Source of the DNA: CBDFKV01 sp965249035
GTDB lineage: Bacteria; Pseudomonadota; Gammaproteobacteria; Arenicellales; Poriferihabitantaceae
Reading direction: 5' to 3'
Assembly: GCA_965249035.1 (NCBI GenBank)
Contig: CBDFKV010000007.1
Location: 1,488,001-1,552,000, forward strand
Length of the DNA stretch: 64,000 bases
This document shows positions 35,221-44,049 of this stretch, piece after piece (the first letter of the stretch is position 1; every line of letters starts with the position of its first letter). The position numbers were made by a program, and so were the translations under genes. Under the pieces are notes generated by a model, which was given only the letters and a program-made list of their open reading frames with translations, did no database searches and was not told where the DNA came from.

Positions 35221-36072
35221 CTACATATTCAAATTGAGCATCAAGGGTTGATGGTCTGACGCGTTAGTTGTTGGATTCACAGTCATATTTATCACAGAGT
35301 TTTCCAGATTTGGCGTGACAAATATAAAGTCTCTACAGTGGGGCCCTTGTGGCCATTGCAAGGTATCATGCACTCCACAAGTAGGCGGATGAGGCAGGCC
35401 TTGGCTCACTAAGGGCCAGGCATCTAGCAGACTTTGTTGTCGTGTTTGGGCCTTGGTAATTTCCCGATATTCCTTTGAACCCGTTAGAAAATTGAAATCA
35501 CCGCACAAGATGCAGGTGCCCGGTCGAATCACCTGAGTGTAAGGGCCAGAAGCTTCAGCAGCAGGAGGATCATTTTCCAAAGCACTCACTTCAGATTGTA
35601 TGGCCATTATTCGTTTGACTTGCGCACGACGCTGCAGCGCAGAGTGGTACTCCAGGTGCGTTGTCATCACCCGCAATGGCGCAGAAGGCGTTTGAACTAC
35701 CACCTCTACCATCTGGCGCGGCATTTGCTTGATTGGCCCTTCTGGTGGTTGCGGCAAGGGGTGATAGAAAACATTATAAACGGGGAAACGGGACAGGATT
35801 AGATTGCCAAACTGTGCGCGTTGGCTGGGATTTGATGCCAGCGTATCCACTGCTTTTCCAAAATACTGCGTATAGCCATCGAAAAGACTTGATAATATCT
35901 GCACCTGATTGTCAATCGACCCATCTTTCAGGGTCATATTTACCGATACTTCTTGCAGACAAATAATGTCTGGTTCACCCATCTCAAAAATAGTTTCTGC
36001 AATACGCTCTAGAGACAGCAAACCATCACTGCCTAAGCCGTTCTGAATATTCCAGCTGAGAACTGCTGTCAC
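35221..36072 (-). CDS. EEP-family phosphodiesterase at the end of the glycerol-phosphate transporter operon
   Basis: 283-residue endonuclease/exonuclease/phosphatase-fold enzyme without signal peptide, so cytoplasmic. Core motifs are LSWNIQNGLGSDG, ICLQEVS (metal Glu), GNLILSRFPV, TTHLEYHS, ILCGDFNFLTGS and ASDHQPLML. It is the last gene of the Ugp-like operon and overlaps the upstream permease gene by four bases, so it should act on whatever the transporter imports. In E. coli that place is taken by the unrelated UgpQ diesterase. I infer that this enzyme releases glycerol-3-phosphate from imported diesters. Confidence 0.8.
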   Translation of the reverse strand: MTAVLSWNIQNGLGSDGLLSLERIAETIFEMGEPDIICLQEVSVNMTLKDGSIDNQVQILSSLFDGYTQYFGKAVDTLASNPSQRAQFGNLILSRFPVYNVFYHPLPQPPEGPIKQMPRQMVEVVVQTPSAPLRVMTTHLEYHSALQRRAQVKRIMAIQSEVSALENDPPAAEASGPYTQVIRPGTCILCGDFNFLTGSKEYREITKAQTRQQSLLDAWPLVSQGLPHPPTCGVHDTLQWPQGPHCRDFIFVTPNLENSVINMTVNPTTNASDHQPLMLNLNM

Positions 36073-36899
36073 TTAATACCAGCTTGCATAAAAGACTGAA
36101 CAAATTGTTTTTGGAATAACAAAAACGCGATCAGCAATGGCGCTACCGATAACAAGGTGGCGGCAGATATTATCGACCAATCCACTCCCGACTCGGGTGC
36201 GCTAAAGATTCCAAGGCCGACAGTAAGCGGTCTCGTTTCTACTGAATTAGTAATGATAAGCGGCCATAAGAAGTTGTTCCAATGATGACTCAGTGAAACT
36301 AATGAAAAAGCCAAGTACGTTGGCATGGCCAATGGCACATACACACGCCAGAGTAAGCCTAATGTGCCACAACCTTCCAGTTGCGCGGCGTCCTCCAACT
36401 CTTTAGGAATAGATTTAAATGTTTGACGAAGAAGAAATATACAAAACGCACTGGCGACGTAGGGAAGACCGATGCCAGCAATAGTATCTACCAATCCAAG
36501 TTTTGCCAGAGTGCCATAGTTCTGCACAATTAAGATCTCAGGCGTGATCATCAGCTGTACGAGTACCAGCATAAATACAACATTAGACCCAAAGAACTTA
36601 TATCTGGCAAAGGCATACGCTGCGAGCGTAGACACTAATAACTGCAAAGGAAGAATAAAACCAACTAACATGAAGGTATTCAGCGCATATCGCAAGAACG
36701 GTGCCTGAGACATTACTTCACGAAAATTATCCAGCGTGAGAGGGGCAAACAATTCGAAGTGAATCGCGTATTGAGTATCATGAAAGGCTGCCCAAATGGC
36801 GTAGAACAAAGGAAATATCCAAAAAGCTGCCAGCAAGTAGGCGCCAATAAGTTCAAGGCTGGCATTAAGCCGAAAATTTGAGGTCAATTTATTTATCAT
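36069..36899 (-). CDS. ugpE: ABC transporter permease, UgpE/MalG-like
   Basis: 276-residue inner-membrane permease of the carbohydrate CUT1 class with six hydrophobic helices. The cytoplasmic EAA loop is visible as ELEDAAQLEGCGTLGLLWRVYVPL near residues 165-188. It overlaps the preceding permease gene and the following EEP gene by four bases each. The glycerol-3-phosphate assignment is taken from the locus (GlpD, DeoR regulator) and the UgpB-like binding protein. Confidence 0.8.
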   Translation of the reverse strand: MINKLTSNFRLNASLELIGAYLLAAFWIFPLFYAIWAAFHDTQYAIHFELFAPLTLDNFREVMSQAPFLRYALNTFMLVGFILPLQLLVSTLAAYAFARYKFFGSNVVFMLVLVQLMITPEILIVQNYGTLAKLGLVDTIAGIGLPYVASAFCIFLLRQTFKSIPKELEDAAQLEGCGTLGLLWRVYVPLAMPTYLAFSLVSLSHHWNNFLWPLIITNSVETRPLTVGLGIFSAPESGVDWSIISAATLLSVAPLLIAFLLFQKQFVQSFMQAGIK

Positions 36900-37771
36900 C
36901 TATAATGAACTCGCTTGTCGATGAAGAAAAATTGGGTTAACGCAGCAATAGCGAGCATTATCAGCAATATGACGGTGAGCGCCGATGCGTAGGAAGTATC
37001 CAGAAACGAAAATGCAGTCTCGTAAATGTAATAGAGAATGAGATTGCTGGCGTTGTCGGGACCACCCTTGGTGAGAACAAATAAATGATCAACCAGCTTG
37101 AATGAGTTCAAAAATGCGTTAATAAGCACAAATAATGTTGTGGGAAGCAGTAATGGAAATTGTATCCGCCAGAAATAATTCCAGCGTGAAGAACCTTCCA
37201 ATCTTGCTGCTTCTTCTAATTCAGGAGAAATTGTCTGCAGTCCCGCCAAATAGAAAATCATAAAAAATCCAGCCTCCTTCCAAATAGTCATCACCATAAT
37301 AGAAGGTAGAACGGTGCTCGTATCTCCCAGCCAGTTATGGCTCTCTACACCAAATACTGCTAACGCCTGATCCAGTAAACCGATCTCAGGTGCGTAGAAA
37401 AATAGCCAGATATTAGCGGCTGCAATCATCGGCAACATGGTTGGCACAAAATAGGCCATGCGTAGAAATGTTCGACCCGGAATGGCCTTGTTGACAATCA
37501 GCGCCATGATAATCGCAAGCCCAATAGAGGTGGGTATTGTGCCCAAAGCCAGCCACATGTTATTGACGAGGACCTTCCAAAACACAGGGTCATCAATTAA
37601 GTTTTGATAGCTTTCAAACCCGGAAAATCTTGAAGGCCGTATGATTGAGCTATTGGTAAAAAGGCTTTTAATGAACGTTGCGATCGTTGGGTAATGCGTA
37701 AAAGCCACTAGCAAAATTACAGCGGGTGCAATTAATAACCAACCACGAAGGTTTTGTGAGTCTTGTTTCAT
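36896..37771 (-). CDS. ugpA: ABC transporter permease, UgpA/MalF-like
   Basis: 291-residue partner permease. It opens with a hydrophobic helix (LRGWLLIAPAVILLVAF) and has the EAA motif ELEEAARLEGSSRWNYFWRIQFPLLLP at about 183-208, the contact for the ATPase. Six helices are predicted. It follows the binding protein gene after a stable hairpin, the usual way such operons express more binding protein than permease. Confidence 0.8.
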   Translation of the reverse strand: MKQDSQNLRGWLLIAPAVILLVAFTHYPTIATFIKSLFTNSSIIRPSRFSGFESYQNLIDDPVFWKVLVNNMWLALGTIPTSIGLAIIMALIVNKAIPGRTFLRMAYFVPTMLPMIAAANIWLFFYAPEIGLLDQALAVFGVESHNWLGDTSTVLPSIMVMTIWKEAGFFMIFYLAGLQTISPELEEAARLEGSSRWNYFWRIQFPLLLPTTLFVLINAFLNSFKLVDHLFVLTKGGPDNASNLILYYIYETAFSFLDTSYASALTVILLIMLAIAALTQFFFIDKRVHYR

Positions 37772-37799
37772 GACTTTCTGACGCCTAATTTATAATATT

Positions 37800-37823
37800 A
37801 AAGGGCGGCTCGCGCCGCCCTTT
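37800..37823 (-). terminator. Intercistronic hairpin between ugpB and ugpA
   Basis: AAAGGGCGGC (37800-37809) pairs perfectly with GCCGCCCTTT (37814-37823) around a four-base loop, just after the ugpB stop. On the minus strand it is followed by AATATTATAA rather than a pure U run. It probably protects the upstream ugpB mRNA and partly terminates transcription, as the REP elements after malE do. Confidence 0.75.
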
Positions 37824-37829
37824 AATTAA

Positions 37830-39107
37830 TTAACGATAAGCCTTGAGTGATCTCTCAGCAACTGCCTGTGCTTCTGACAGCGCTTCCTCAGGAGTTTTAC
37901 TGTCGATAAGAGCCGCCTGAAGTGCATCGTCGAGCGCTTTGCGGACTCGGCCTGCTTGAAATGTTGACAGCTCTGCGGTTGCAAATTCCAACTGATCACG
38001 TGCGACTGCCGCAGGTGCGAACTCTGCAATATATGACTTTAACGTGTCAGTTTCATATGACGCGGGGCTTATACCCATATAACCAGTTGCCACAGACCAA
38101 GTGGCAGAATTTTCAGGTGCTGTCATAAACTTTATGAGTTTGAGTGATGCAACACGCTCTTCGTCGGTTGTATTTTTAAAGATATAAAAATTCCCGCCAC
38201 CCGTTGGTGTTCCGCGACGTTTTCCTGCTGGGAGCATAGCTACACCAAAATCAAATTGCGCTTTGTCTTTAACCGCCGTCAAATTGCCTGTTGAGTGCCA
38301 CATCATGGCCGTACGTCCTTCAAGGAAATTCTTACGCAAGGTTCCCCACTCGATCGTTCCTTCAGGCATGATTTTATGTGTGCTCCCCAAGTCTTTCCAA
38401 AATGAGAGCGCTTCAATAACACCAGGTTTGTCAAAGTGTGTCTGATCTCCTGCATCGTTCATTAACTGCTCATCATTTTGCATGGCAAGCGCGCCAAACA
38501 TCCAATACGGATAACCAGTTGAGGGAATCATCAATCCCCATTGGGAACCGTCTTCTTTGGTCAGTTTCTTACCAAAGTCGACCAACTCTTCCCAAGTCGC
38601 AGGCGGTGCCTCTGGATCAAGACCAGCCTCTCGAAAAGCATCTTTGTTGTAATACATGACTATGGTAGATCGCTGGAAAGGAATTCCCCAAGTTTTGTCA
38701 GCAGTTACTCCGTTTTCCATTAAGCTTGGATAGAATGAACTCAGCCAAGCTTTCTCTTCATCAGTGGACACCACATCATCAAAGGGCACCACTGCATCGA
38801 GTTCCATTAATTCATATAAATCAATAGAAAACATCACAGACAACTGCGCTGGTTGTCCACTTTCCATGGCTGCCAATGCCTTGACGCGGGCGTCGTTGTA
38901 ATTACCTGCATATATCGCATTGACTTTAATGTCTGGATTTTCTGACATGAAGTCGCCAATCATCTTATCGACAGTTTTAGTGAGTGGTCCGCCCACTGCG
39001 ACTGGGTAGTACATTGTCAGCTCGGTTTGCGCATGTGCAAAGCTGGACATCATTGAAACAAACAAAGCGGTCGCAACTCCGCGTGTTAACTTTTTAAAAG
39101 CGCTCAT
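37830..39107 (-). CDS. ugpB: Periplasmic solute-binding protein, UgpB-like (glycerol-3-phosphate or its diesters)
   Basis: 425-residue family 1 extracellular binding protein. A Sec signal peptide is visible: Lys-Lys at the start, a hydrophobic core and an AHA cleavage site after about residue 26. The body contains LTMYYPVAVGGPLTK, GIPFQRSTIVMYYNKDAFREAG, and GTPTGGGNFYIFKN (about 290-303), which resembles the glycine-rich segment of UgpB. It delivers the ligand to the two permeases. Ligand identity is inferred from sequence feel and from glpD in the divergent operon. Confidence 0.78.
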   Translation of the reverse strand: MSAFKKLTRGVATALFVSMMSSFAHAQTELTMYYPVAVGGPLTKTVDKMIGDFMSENPDIKVNAIYAGNYNDARVKALAAMESGQPAQLSVMFSIDLYELMELDAVVPFDDVVSTDEEKAWLSSFYPSLMENGVTADKTWGIPFQRSTIVMYYNKDAFREAGLDPEAPPATWEELVDFGKKLTKEDGSQWGLMIPSTGYPYWMFGALAMQNDEQLMNDAGDQTHFDKPGVIEALSFWKDLGSTHKIMPEGTIEWGTLRKNFLEGRTAMMWHSTGNLTAVKDKAQFDFGVAMLPAGKRRGTPTGGGNFYIFKNTTDEERVASLKLIKFMTAPENSATWSVATGYMGISPASYETDTLKSYIAEFAPAAVARDQLEFATAELSTFQAGRVRKALDDALQAALIDSKTPEEALSEAQAVAERSLKAYR

Positions 39108-39171
39108 ATTAGATCCTCATTCAGTGATTAATATTCAGTGGTTACATAAATTTGAACTAGGCTAAACGAAG

Positions 39172-40209
39172 TTAAGTCGAAAACCGTTGTTCTTGCTGAT
39201 CAAATAAATGTGTATCTTCCGGACCCCAGCTCACATTGAGCTTGTCACCCGTTCGAACTTCAGGTTGCCCAGCAAATCGAAGAAAAAACTCTTTCTTTAA
39301 ATGCCGAACCCTAATGACGGTTTCTCCGCCAAAATAATCTATTGCAAATACCTCGACAGGTAATCCGTCAGATGCGAAAACGATGTGCTCCGGCCGTACG
39401 CCAAGAGAAGCAACGTTTTTCTTGGAGTCAACCAATGAGTTAACTGTAGATGGCAGCTTTTCTTTATCAATACTTTCTAGTTCAAGTATGTTCATTGGTG
39501 GCACGCCAATAAATTGCGCGGCAAACACATCGGCAGGGTTGTTGTACAATTCTTGTGGTTCGCTGATTTGAATCACCTGGCCGAGTTTTAGCAGAACAAT
39601 TTGATCTGCCATGGACATAGCTTCAACCTGGTCATGCGTTACATAGACAACGGTTAAACCTAGACGTTGTTGCAAACTTCTGATTTGGTCACGCATTTCA
39701 GCTCGCAGCTTCGCATCTAGGTTAGATAATGGTTCGTCCATAAGACAAACTGATTGCTCGGAGACAATGGATCTAGCTAAGGCTACACGTTGTCTTTGTC
39801 CACCAGAAAGGTTTGCGGGCCTGCGATCCAATAAATCTGATAAGCCCACAACATCGGCAGCATCCTTAACCCGTTCTTCGCGTAGCTTGGCGGGTACGCG
39901 CCGCACCTTTAACCCAAATTGAATATTTTCCTTCACGGTTAAATGAGGGAAAAGCGCGTATGATTGAAAAACCATGGACACGCCACGGTCTGACGCCTCT
40001 ATATTGGTTACATCACGCCCGCCAATACTTACCGTCCCGGATGTAATCGACTCCAGTCCACATATCATACGCAGCACGGTTGATTTCCCACAGCCTGAAG
40101 GGCCCAATAAAACTGTAAATGACTTGTCCGGAACGGTGAATGTGACGTCATTAACGGCTTTCGTCTCGCCCCAGGTTCGGCAAAGATTATTAATTTCGAT
40201 CCCGCTCAT
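39172..40209 (-). CDS. ugpC: ABC transporter ATP-binding protein, UgpC/MalK-like
   Basis: 345-residue ATPase. Walker A GPSGCGKST (about 36-44), Q-loop VFQSYALFPHLTV, signature LSGGQRQRVALARS, Walker B VCLMDEPLSNLDAKLR and the switch His in YVTHDQVEAM are all intact. The C-terminal TOBE regulatory domain begins at about 240 (QFIGVPPMN). The start overlaps the regulator stop by four bases, so regulator and transporter form one transcript. Confidence 0.85.
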   Translation of the reverse strand: MSGIEINNLCRTWGETKAVNDVTFTVPDKSFTVLLGPSGCGKSTVLRMICGLESITSGTVSIGGRDVTNIEASDRGVSMVFQSYALFPHLTVKENIQFGLKVRRVPAKLREERVKDAADVVGLSDLLDRRPANLSGGQRQRVALARSIVSEQSVCLMDEPLSNLDAKLRAEMRDQIRSLQQRLGLTVVYVTHDQVEAMSMADQIVLLKLGQVIQISEPQELYNNPADVFAAQFIGVPPMNILELESIDKEKLPSTVNSLVDSKKNVASLGVRPEHIVFASDGLPVEVFAIDYFGGETVIRVRHLKKEFFLRFAGQPEVRTGDKLNVSWGPEDTHLFDQQEQRFST

Positions 40210-40991
40210 AAATCTTCCTCTGTATCACACATTAGCAATTCCGCTCCAGAACTCTCCAAAATCCGACATATTTCTTCTGGTGGCTGTTTATCACAGAACA
40301 CTTTTGTTACATCTTGAATTCTGCCGCCACGTACGTGTGCTGGGCGGCCAAATTTATGATGATCCAACACGAGATAACTCTCACGACAATTACGCCGGAT
40401 ATGGTTTCTAACCTGTACCTCTTCGTCATAGAAATCGAGCAAGCCACCATCTAAATCAACGCCAGCTACACCGAATACGCCAATATCAGTTTTATAGGAT
40501 TCGAAAAAGTCCTCTACAGAACTCCCTAGTACATCGTGATCTTCATTTCGCATACGGCCGCCTGCAATATTGATCTCAAAACTATTATTGCCGCTTGAGA
40601 TCTGTGCGATTCGTAAGCTGTTTGTAAAAAGACGCAAGTTCTTGTGCTTAAGAAGAGCGCTTGCTACGAACTCGGGTGTTGTGCCAATACCCAATGATAA
40701 AGAACTGTTGTCCGCAACGTGTGCAGCGACAGCTCTCGCAATTTGTAATTTCCCTTTGCGATTTAATACTTGCCGCGAACCGTAAGCGAGATTACCGCTC
40801 GTTGTTAGCGGCGCGACACCACCATGGCGTCTGCGAGCCAGGCCCAAATCGCATAATGCGTTGACATCTCTGCGAATAGTTTGCGTTGTAACGCCAAATT
40901 TTTCCGCGAGGTTCTCTACAGTCAATAGCGTTTCTGCACGTAGAAGTTCAGATATGGTTGCTTGTCTACCTGAAAGATTCATACAATTCAT
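40206..40991 (-). CDS. DeoR/GlpR-family transcriptional regulator
   Basis: 261-residue repressor-type protein. The N-terminal helix-turn-helix LTVENLAEKFGVTTQTIRRDVNAL is at about residues 22-45. The C-terminal sugar-phosphate sensor domain contains SLGIGTTPEFVASAL, LRLFTNSLRIA, GVFGVAGVDLDGGLLDF and VLDHHKFGRPA. It is first in the ugp-like operon and is divergent from the HAD-glpD operon, with paired palindromes between. It most likely responds to glycerol-3-phosphate as GlpR does. An in-frame Met five residues in (MNLSGRQ) is an alternative start. Confidence 0.88.
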   Translation of the reverse strand: MNCMNLSGRQATISELLRAETLLTVENLAEKFGVTTQTIRRDVNALCDLGLARRRHGGVAPLTTSGNLAYGSRQVLNRKGKLQIARAVAAHVADNSSLSLGIGTTPEFVASALLKHKNLRLFTNSLRIAQISSGNNSFEINIAGGRMRNEDHDVLGSSVEDFFESYKTDIGVFGVAGVDLDGGLLDFYDEEVQVRNHIRRNCRESYLVLDHHKFGRPAHVRGGRIQDVTKVFCDKQPPEEICRILESSGAELLMCDTEEDL

Positions 40992-41004
40992 GATTTGCTC
41001 ATTA

Positions 41005-41021
41005 GAACTACATACTAGTTC
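41005..41021. promoter_or_regulatory. Candidate DeoR/GlpR operator, regulator-proximal copy
   Basis: GAACTA and TAGTTC are separated by five bases. It lies 14 bases upstream of the regulator ATG. The same half-sites recur about 100 bases away at 41104-41125, so a shared regulator is likely. Confidence 0.65.
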
Positions 41022-41043
41022 AAATGAGCATTATCGTCAAATT

Positions 41044-41059
41044 ACATAAATTTTTATGT
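41044..41059. promoter_or_regulatory. AT-rich palindrome in the divergent promoter region
   Basis: ACATAAA and TTTATGT around TT form a perfect 16-base inverted repeat between the two GAACTA/TAGTTC sites. It could be an additional regulator or CRP-like/AT-rich promoter element. No function can be assigned. Confidence 0.35.
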
Positions 41060-41103
41060 CAAATCAAAAGATTAAAACAGGTCTGAGCTTGATAAATGTT
41101 GTA

Positions 41104-41125
41104 ATGAACTATACTATTAGTTCAT
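41104..41125. promoter_or_regulatory. Candidate DeoR/GlpR operator, HAD/glpD-side copy
   Basis: ATGAACTA and TAGTTCAT flank the six-base centre TACTAT, with eight-base perfect arms. It contains the same GAACTA/TAGTTC half-sites as 41005-41021. It lies 114 bases before the HAD gene, a suitable position for controlling the divergent operon. Confidence 0.65.
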
Positions 41126-41239
41126 ATGAATAATGCTATCGAAGCCTGCAATTCGCAACAGAGCAGGACAACGGCGAATACCTCTGAGCAATTCCAGATG
41201 CTTGAATTTACCTAGTTTGAACACTCAGCGACCCAAACA

Positions 41240-42037
41240 ATGAAGAAACTATCCAGCTTGACTGATAAATCATTGCGCCAGATTGAAGTGGTGCTAACAG
41301 ACATCGACGATACGTTAACAACGCGAGGGCAACTCACCAGCGCGACCTACAATGCACTGGAACGCCTCAAGAAAGCAGGATTAATTGTTATTCCTGTCAC
41401 CGGGCGTAGTGCAGGTTGGTGTGACCATATCGCACGAATGTGGCCAGTTGACGCTGTTGTTGGTGAGAACGGCGCTTTTTATTTTCGATACGATAGCGCT
41501 AGTAAAACCATGCATAAAAATTTCAGTCTACAAAATACTCAGCGTTTGAAAGAAGTCAAAAAACTACGCGCACTTAGAACAAAAATTGAATTAGCGGTGC
41601 CAGATTGCAGGATTGCATCAGATCAGGACTACCGTATCGCTGATCTGGCCATTGACATAGCCGAAGATGTGAAACCACTATTACCAGCAGATATAAACCA
41701 CATTGTAGCGCTCGCCAACGACGCTGGAGCAACAGCAAAAATCAGCTCAATCCATGTGAATTGCTGGTTTGGCGATCACACTAAGCTATCTGCTAGTTTA
41801 AAAGCGCTTGAAGAGTGTTTTGGCATTGACCAACACAGCATTCAGAGCAAAGTAATTTTCGTTGGCGATTCACCAAATGATGCGACCATGTTCGGCTATT
41901 TTGATTTCTCTATCGGCGTGGCAAACGTTCTTGATACGCTGGATATTTTGTCTGAGCGGCCGACCTATATCACCGACAGAAGCGCGGGCGATGGTTTTGT
42001 TGAAATAGCGGAGCGAATTTTAGATGCACGAGACTAA
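41240..42037 (+). CDS. HAD superfamily (Cof-like, subclass IIB) phosphatase
   Basis: 265-residue HAD hydrolase. The catalytic motif I DIDDT is at about 21-25 (nucleophile Asp 21, acid/base Asp 23), motif II PVTGRS is at about 54-59, and motif IV GDSPND is near 209-214. The inserted cap domain between motifs II and III places it in class IIB, with sucrose-phosphatase, phosphomannomutase and Cof-type enzymes. It is the first gene before glpD, so a small phosphorylated C3 compound is a reasonable but unproven substrate. Confidence 0.8.
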   Translation: MKKLSSLTDKSLRQIEVVLTDIDDTLTTRGQLTSATYNALERLKKAGLIVIPVTGRSAGWCDHIARMWPVDAVVGENGAFYFRYDSASKTMHKNFSLQNTQRLKEVKKLRALRTKIELAVPDCRIASDQDYRIADLAIDIAEDVKPLLPADINHIVALANDAGATAKISSIHVNCWFGDHTKLSASLKALEECFGIDQHSIQSKVIFVGDSPNDATMFGYFDFSIGVANVLDTLDILSERPTYITDRSAGDGFVEIAERILDARD

Positions 42038-42077
42038 GGGCATTCGATAATGCACTCTAGTTCGACAGAGGGCGCTC

Positions 42078-43598
42078 ATGAAAACTAGCTCAGATGAAAT
42101 ATTTGATGTGCTCGTTATCGGTGGCGGAATAAACGGTGTAGGTGTGGCGCGAGATGCAATTGGCAGAGGATTTTCAGTGTGTTTGTGTGAGGCTGAGGAC
42201 TTTGCATCGGGCACATCGTCTGCTTCATCTAAACTAATTCATGGTGGCCTTCGTTACCTAGAACACTACGAATTCAGACTGGTTAGAGAAGCCTTAAAAG
42301 AACGAGAAGTTCTTTTAAAAATGGCGCCTCACATCATAAGCCCTATGCGATTTGTGCTTCCTCACTCTAAGGGCATGCGGCCCTACTGGCTATTGCGCGT
42401 CGGATTATTCATATATGATCATTTGGGATATCGAAAAATTTTGCCCGGCACCAAAAAAGTAGACCTGTCAACAGATTCGAGTGGTGAACCCCTAAAAACC
42501 AGCTTCAAATCCGGCCTTGAGTATTCTGACTGTTGGGTCGATGACGCTCGATTAGTTATCTTGAACGCCATGGACGCTGCAGATAAAGGTGCCAATATGA
42601 ATGTACGCACCAGCGTTAAAAGTGCTTTCAGCAAAGAGGGAATCTGGCACGTTGATGCGGTAAACAATTTTACTGGTGAACCGGTCAAGCGAAAAGCGCG
42701 CATATTAGTAAACGCAGCTGGGCCATGGGTAGATGAGGTACTAGCTTCTGCGCTAAATTTTGCCAAACCAAAAAATGTTCGTCTTGTCCGTGGAAGCCAC
42801 ATTGTTGTCGATAAACTGTTTGAACATGACAAGGCTTACATTTTCCAAAATAGTGATGGCCGTATTATTTTCACTATTCCCTATCTAGGGGTTTACACCT
42901 TGATAGGTACAACAGACATTGATCATGGCGAAATGGTTGGGTCTGTCAGCATCGACGCCAAGGAGCAACAGTATCTTTGTAATTCAGCCAGCGAGTATTT
43001 CGAAAAGCAAATTCTGGAGTCCGACGTAATTTGGAGTTATTCAGGTGTGCGCCCCTTATACAACGATAATGCCAGTGAAGCGCAGCAAGCAACACGCGAT
43101 TACTCAGTTGAAGTGCAAACAATAAATAAAGCACCTCTTATTAATATCTTCGGTGGAAAAATCACGACCTATCGACGGCTATCCGAAACAATTCTCAAAC
43201 ATATTGAGACAGTTTTAGGTGAACGGGGCCCTGCCTGGACTGCGCAATCTAAATTGCCAGGAGGTAACATTGACGTAGATGAGCTCGACAATTTTATCGG
43301 ACAGTTGCGAAAGCGCTATACTTTCCTTGATGAAACCCAGTTAAGCCGCTTTGCAAGATCTTATGGAACTTTGGCGACGCAGGTGCTAGGTAAGGCAAAG
43401 TCTCTTGCTGATTTAGGCAGGCACTTTGGTGCTGGCTTATATCAGATTGAAATCGAGTATTTAGTAGCAAAGGAGTGGGCCTCAACGGCGAATGACATAT
43501 TATTTAGACGAACCAAGCTAGGTGTTGGTTTGCCCAAAGATGCTGCTATCAAAATCAATAAATTTTTGAAATCCACACCTTCAGAACAACAGGCTTAG
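42078..43598 (+). CDS. glpD: Aerobic glycerol-3-phosphate dehydrogenase
   Basis: FAD-dependent membrane-associated enzyme that oxidises sn-glycerol-3-phosphate to dihydroxyacetone phosphate and reduces quinone. The FAD-binding GGGINGVGVARDA is at about residues 14-26, followed by SGTSSASSKLIHGGLRYLE, the ARLVILNAMDA motif and the C-terminal FGGKITTYRRLSE. The 506-residue length is normal. It follows the HAD gene after 40 bases and faces the ugp-like operon across the paired operators. Together they can import, cleave and oxidise glycerophosphodiesters. The gene is more AT-rich than the nuo genes. Confidence 0.95.
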   Translation: MKTSSDEIFDVLVIGGGINGVGVARDAIGRGFSVCLCEAEDFASGTSSASSKLIHGGLRYLEHYEFRLVREALKEREVLLKMAPHIISPMRFVLPHSKGMRPYWLLRVGLFIYDHLGYRKILPGTKKVDLSTDSSGEPLKTSFKSGLEYSDCWVDDARLVILNAMDAADKGANMNVRTSVKSAFSKEGIWHVDAVNNFTGEPVKRKARILVNAAGPWVDEVLASALNFAKPKNVRLVRGSHIVVDKLFEHDKAYIFQNSDGRIIFTIPYLGVYTLIGTTDIDHGEMVGSVSIDAKEQQYLCNSASEYFEKQILESDVIWSYSGVRPLYNDNASEAQQATRDYSVEVQTINKAPLINIFGGKITTYRRLSETILKHIETVLGERGPAWTAQSKLPGGNIDVDELDNFIGQLRKRYTFLDETQLSRFARSYGTLATQVLGKAKSLADLGRHFGAGLYQIEIEYLVAKEWASTANDILFRRTKLGVGLPKDAAIKINKFLKSTPSEQQA

Positions 43599-44049
43599 TA
43601 GAACGCTAAGTAAGTCGTGTTTTAAGCTGGGTTATTGACGTGGGACCGCCTGCGTCGGACAAACAAAAAACCCTGTATTTCTGAAGTTTCCTGACTACGC
43701 GTTGGAAACTTTATCTCCGCAACTATATCCTGAAATCTAGATAGAAGACTCAATAGCTAAATGTATTCTGTGGGCAACCCTTTGAGCAAATATTAGGTAC
43801 ACCACAGGTACAATTCTCAGTTTTTGCTCCTTTCGCTGAGTTATGCTAACTTACTGTTTACAAACTACTATTAGCTATTTCAGCTTACTTCTAACTACGC
43901 TTAAATATCAGTGGGTTATAACCCCTAACTGCTTAATATTTAGTCAAAGACCAGTGGATCAAAAACCCGTGGGTTAAAATAGTAGCTGTCTAGTATCAAG
44001 CCTTAGAAACTGGATATTCGCTTGCATGGACGTTTCTGCGATACTGGGG
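43599..44049. other. Intergenic region between glpD and hutU, no gene seen
   Basis: 451 AT-rich bases separating the convergent glpD and hutU genes. It holds a perfect 12-base palindrome GGGTTATAACCC at 43913-43924, and the motif GTGGGTTA occurs again at 43970-43977. No convincing open reading frame, tRNA or intrinsic terminator with a T run was found. Confidence 0.6.

Noticed and set aside
43599..44049. Possible small RNA or gene in the glpD-hutU gap
   Set aside because: Only a 12-base palindrome and repeated GTGGGTTA words are visible; there is no promoter-terminator pair or coding pattern.
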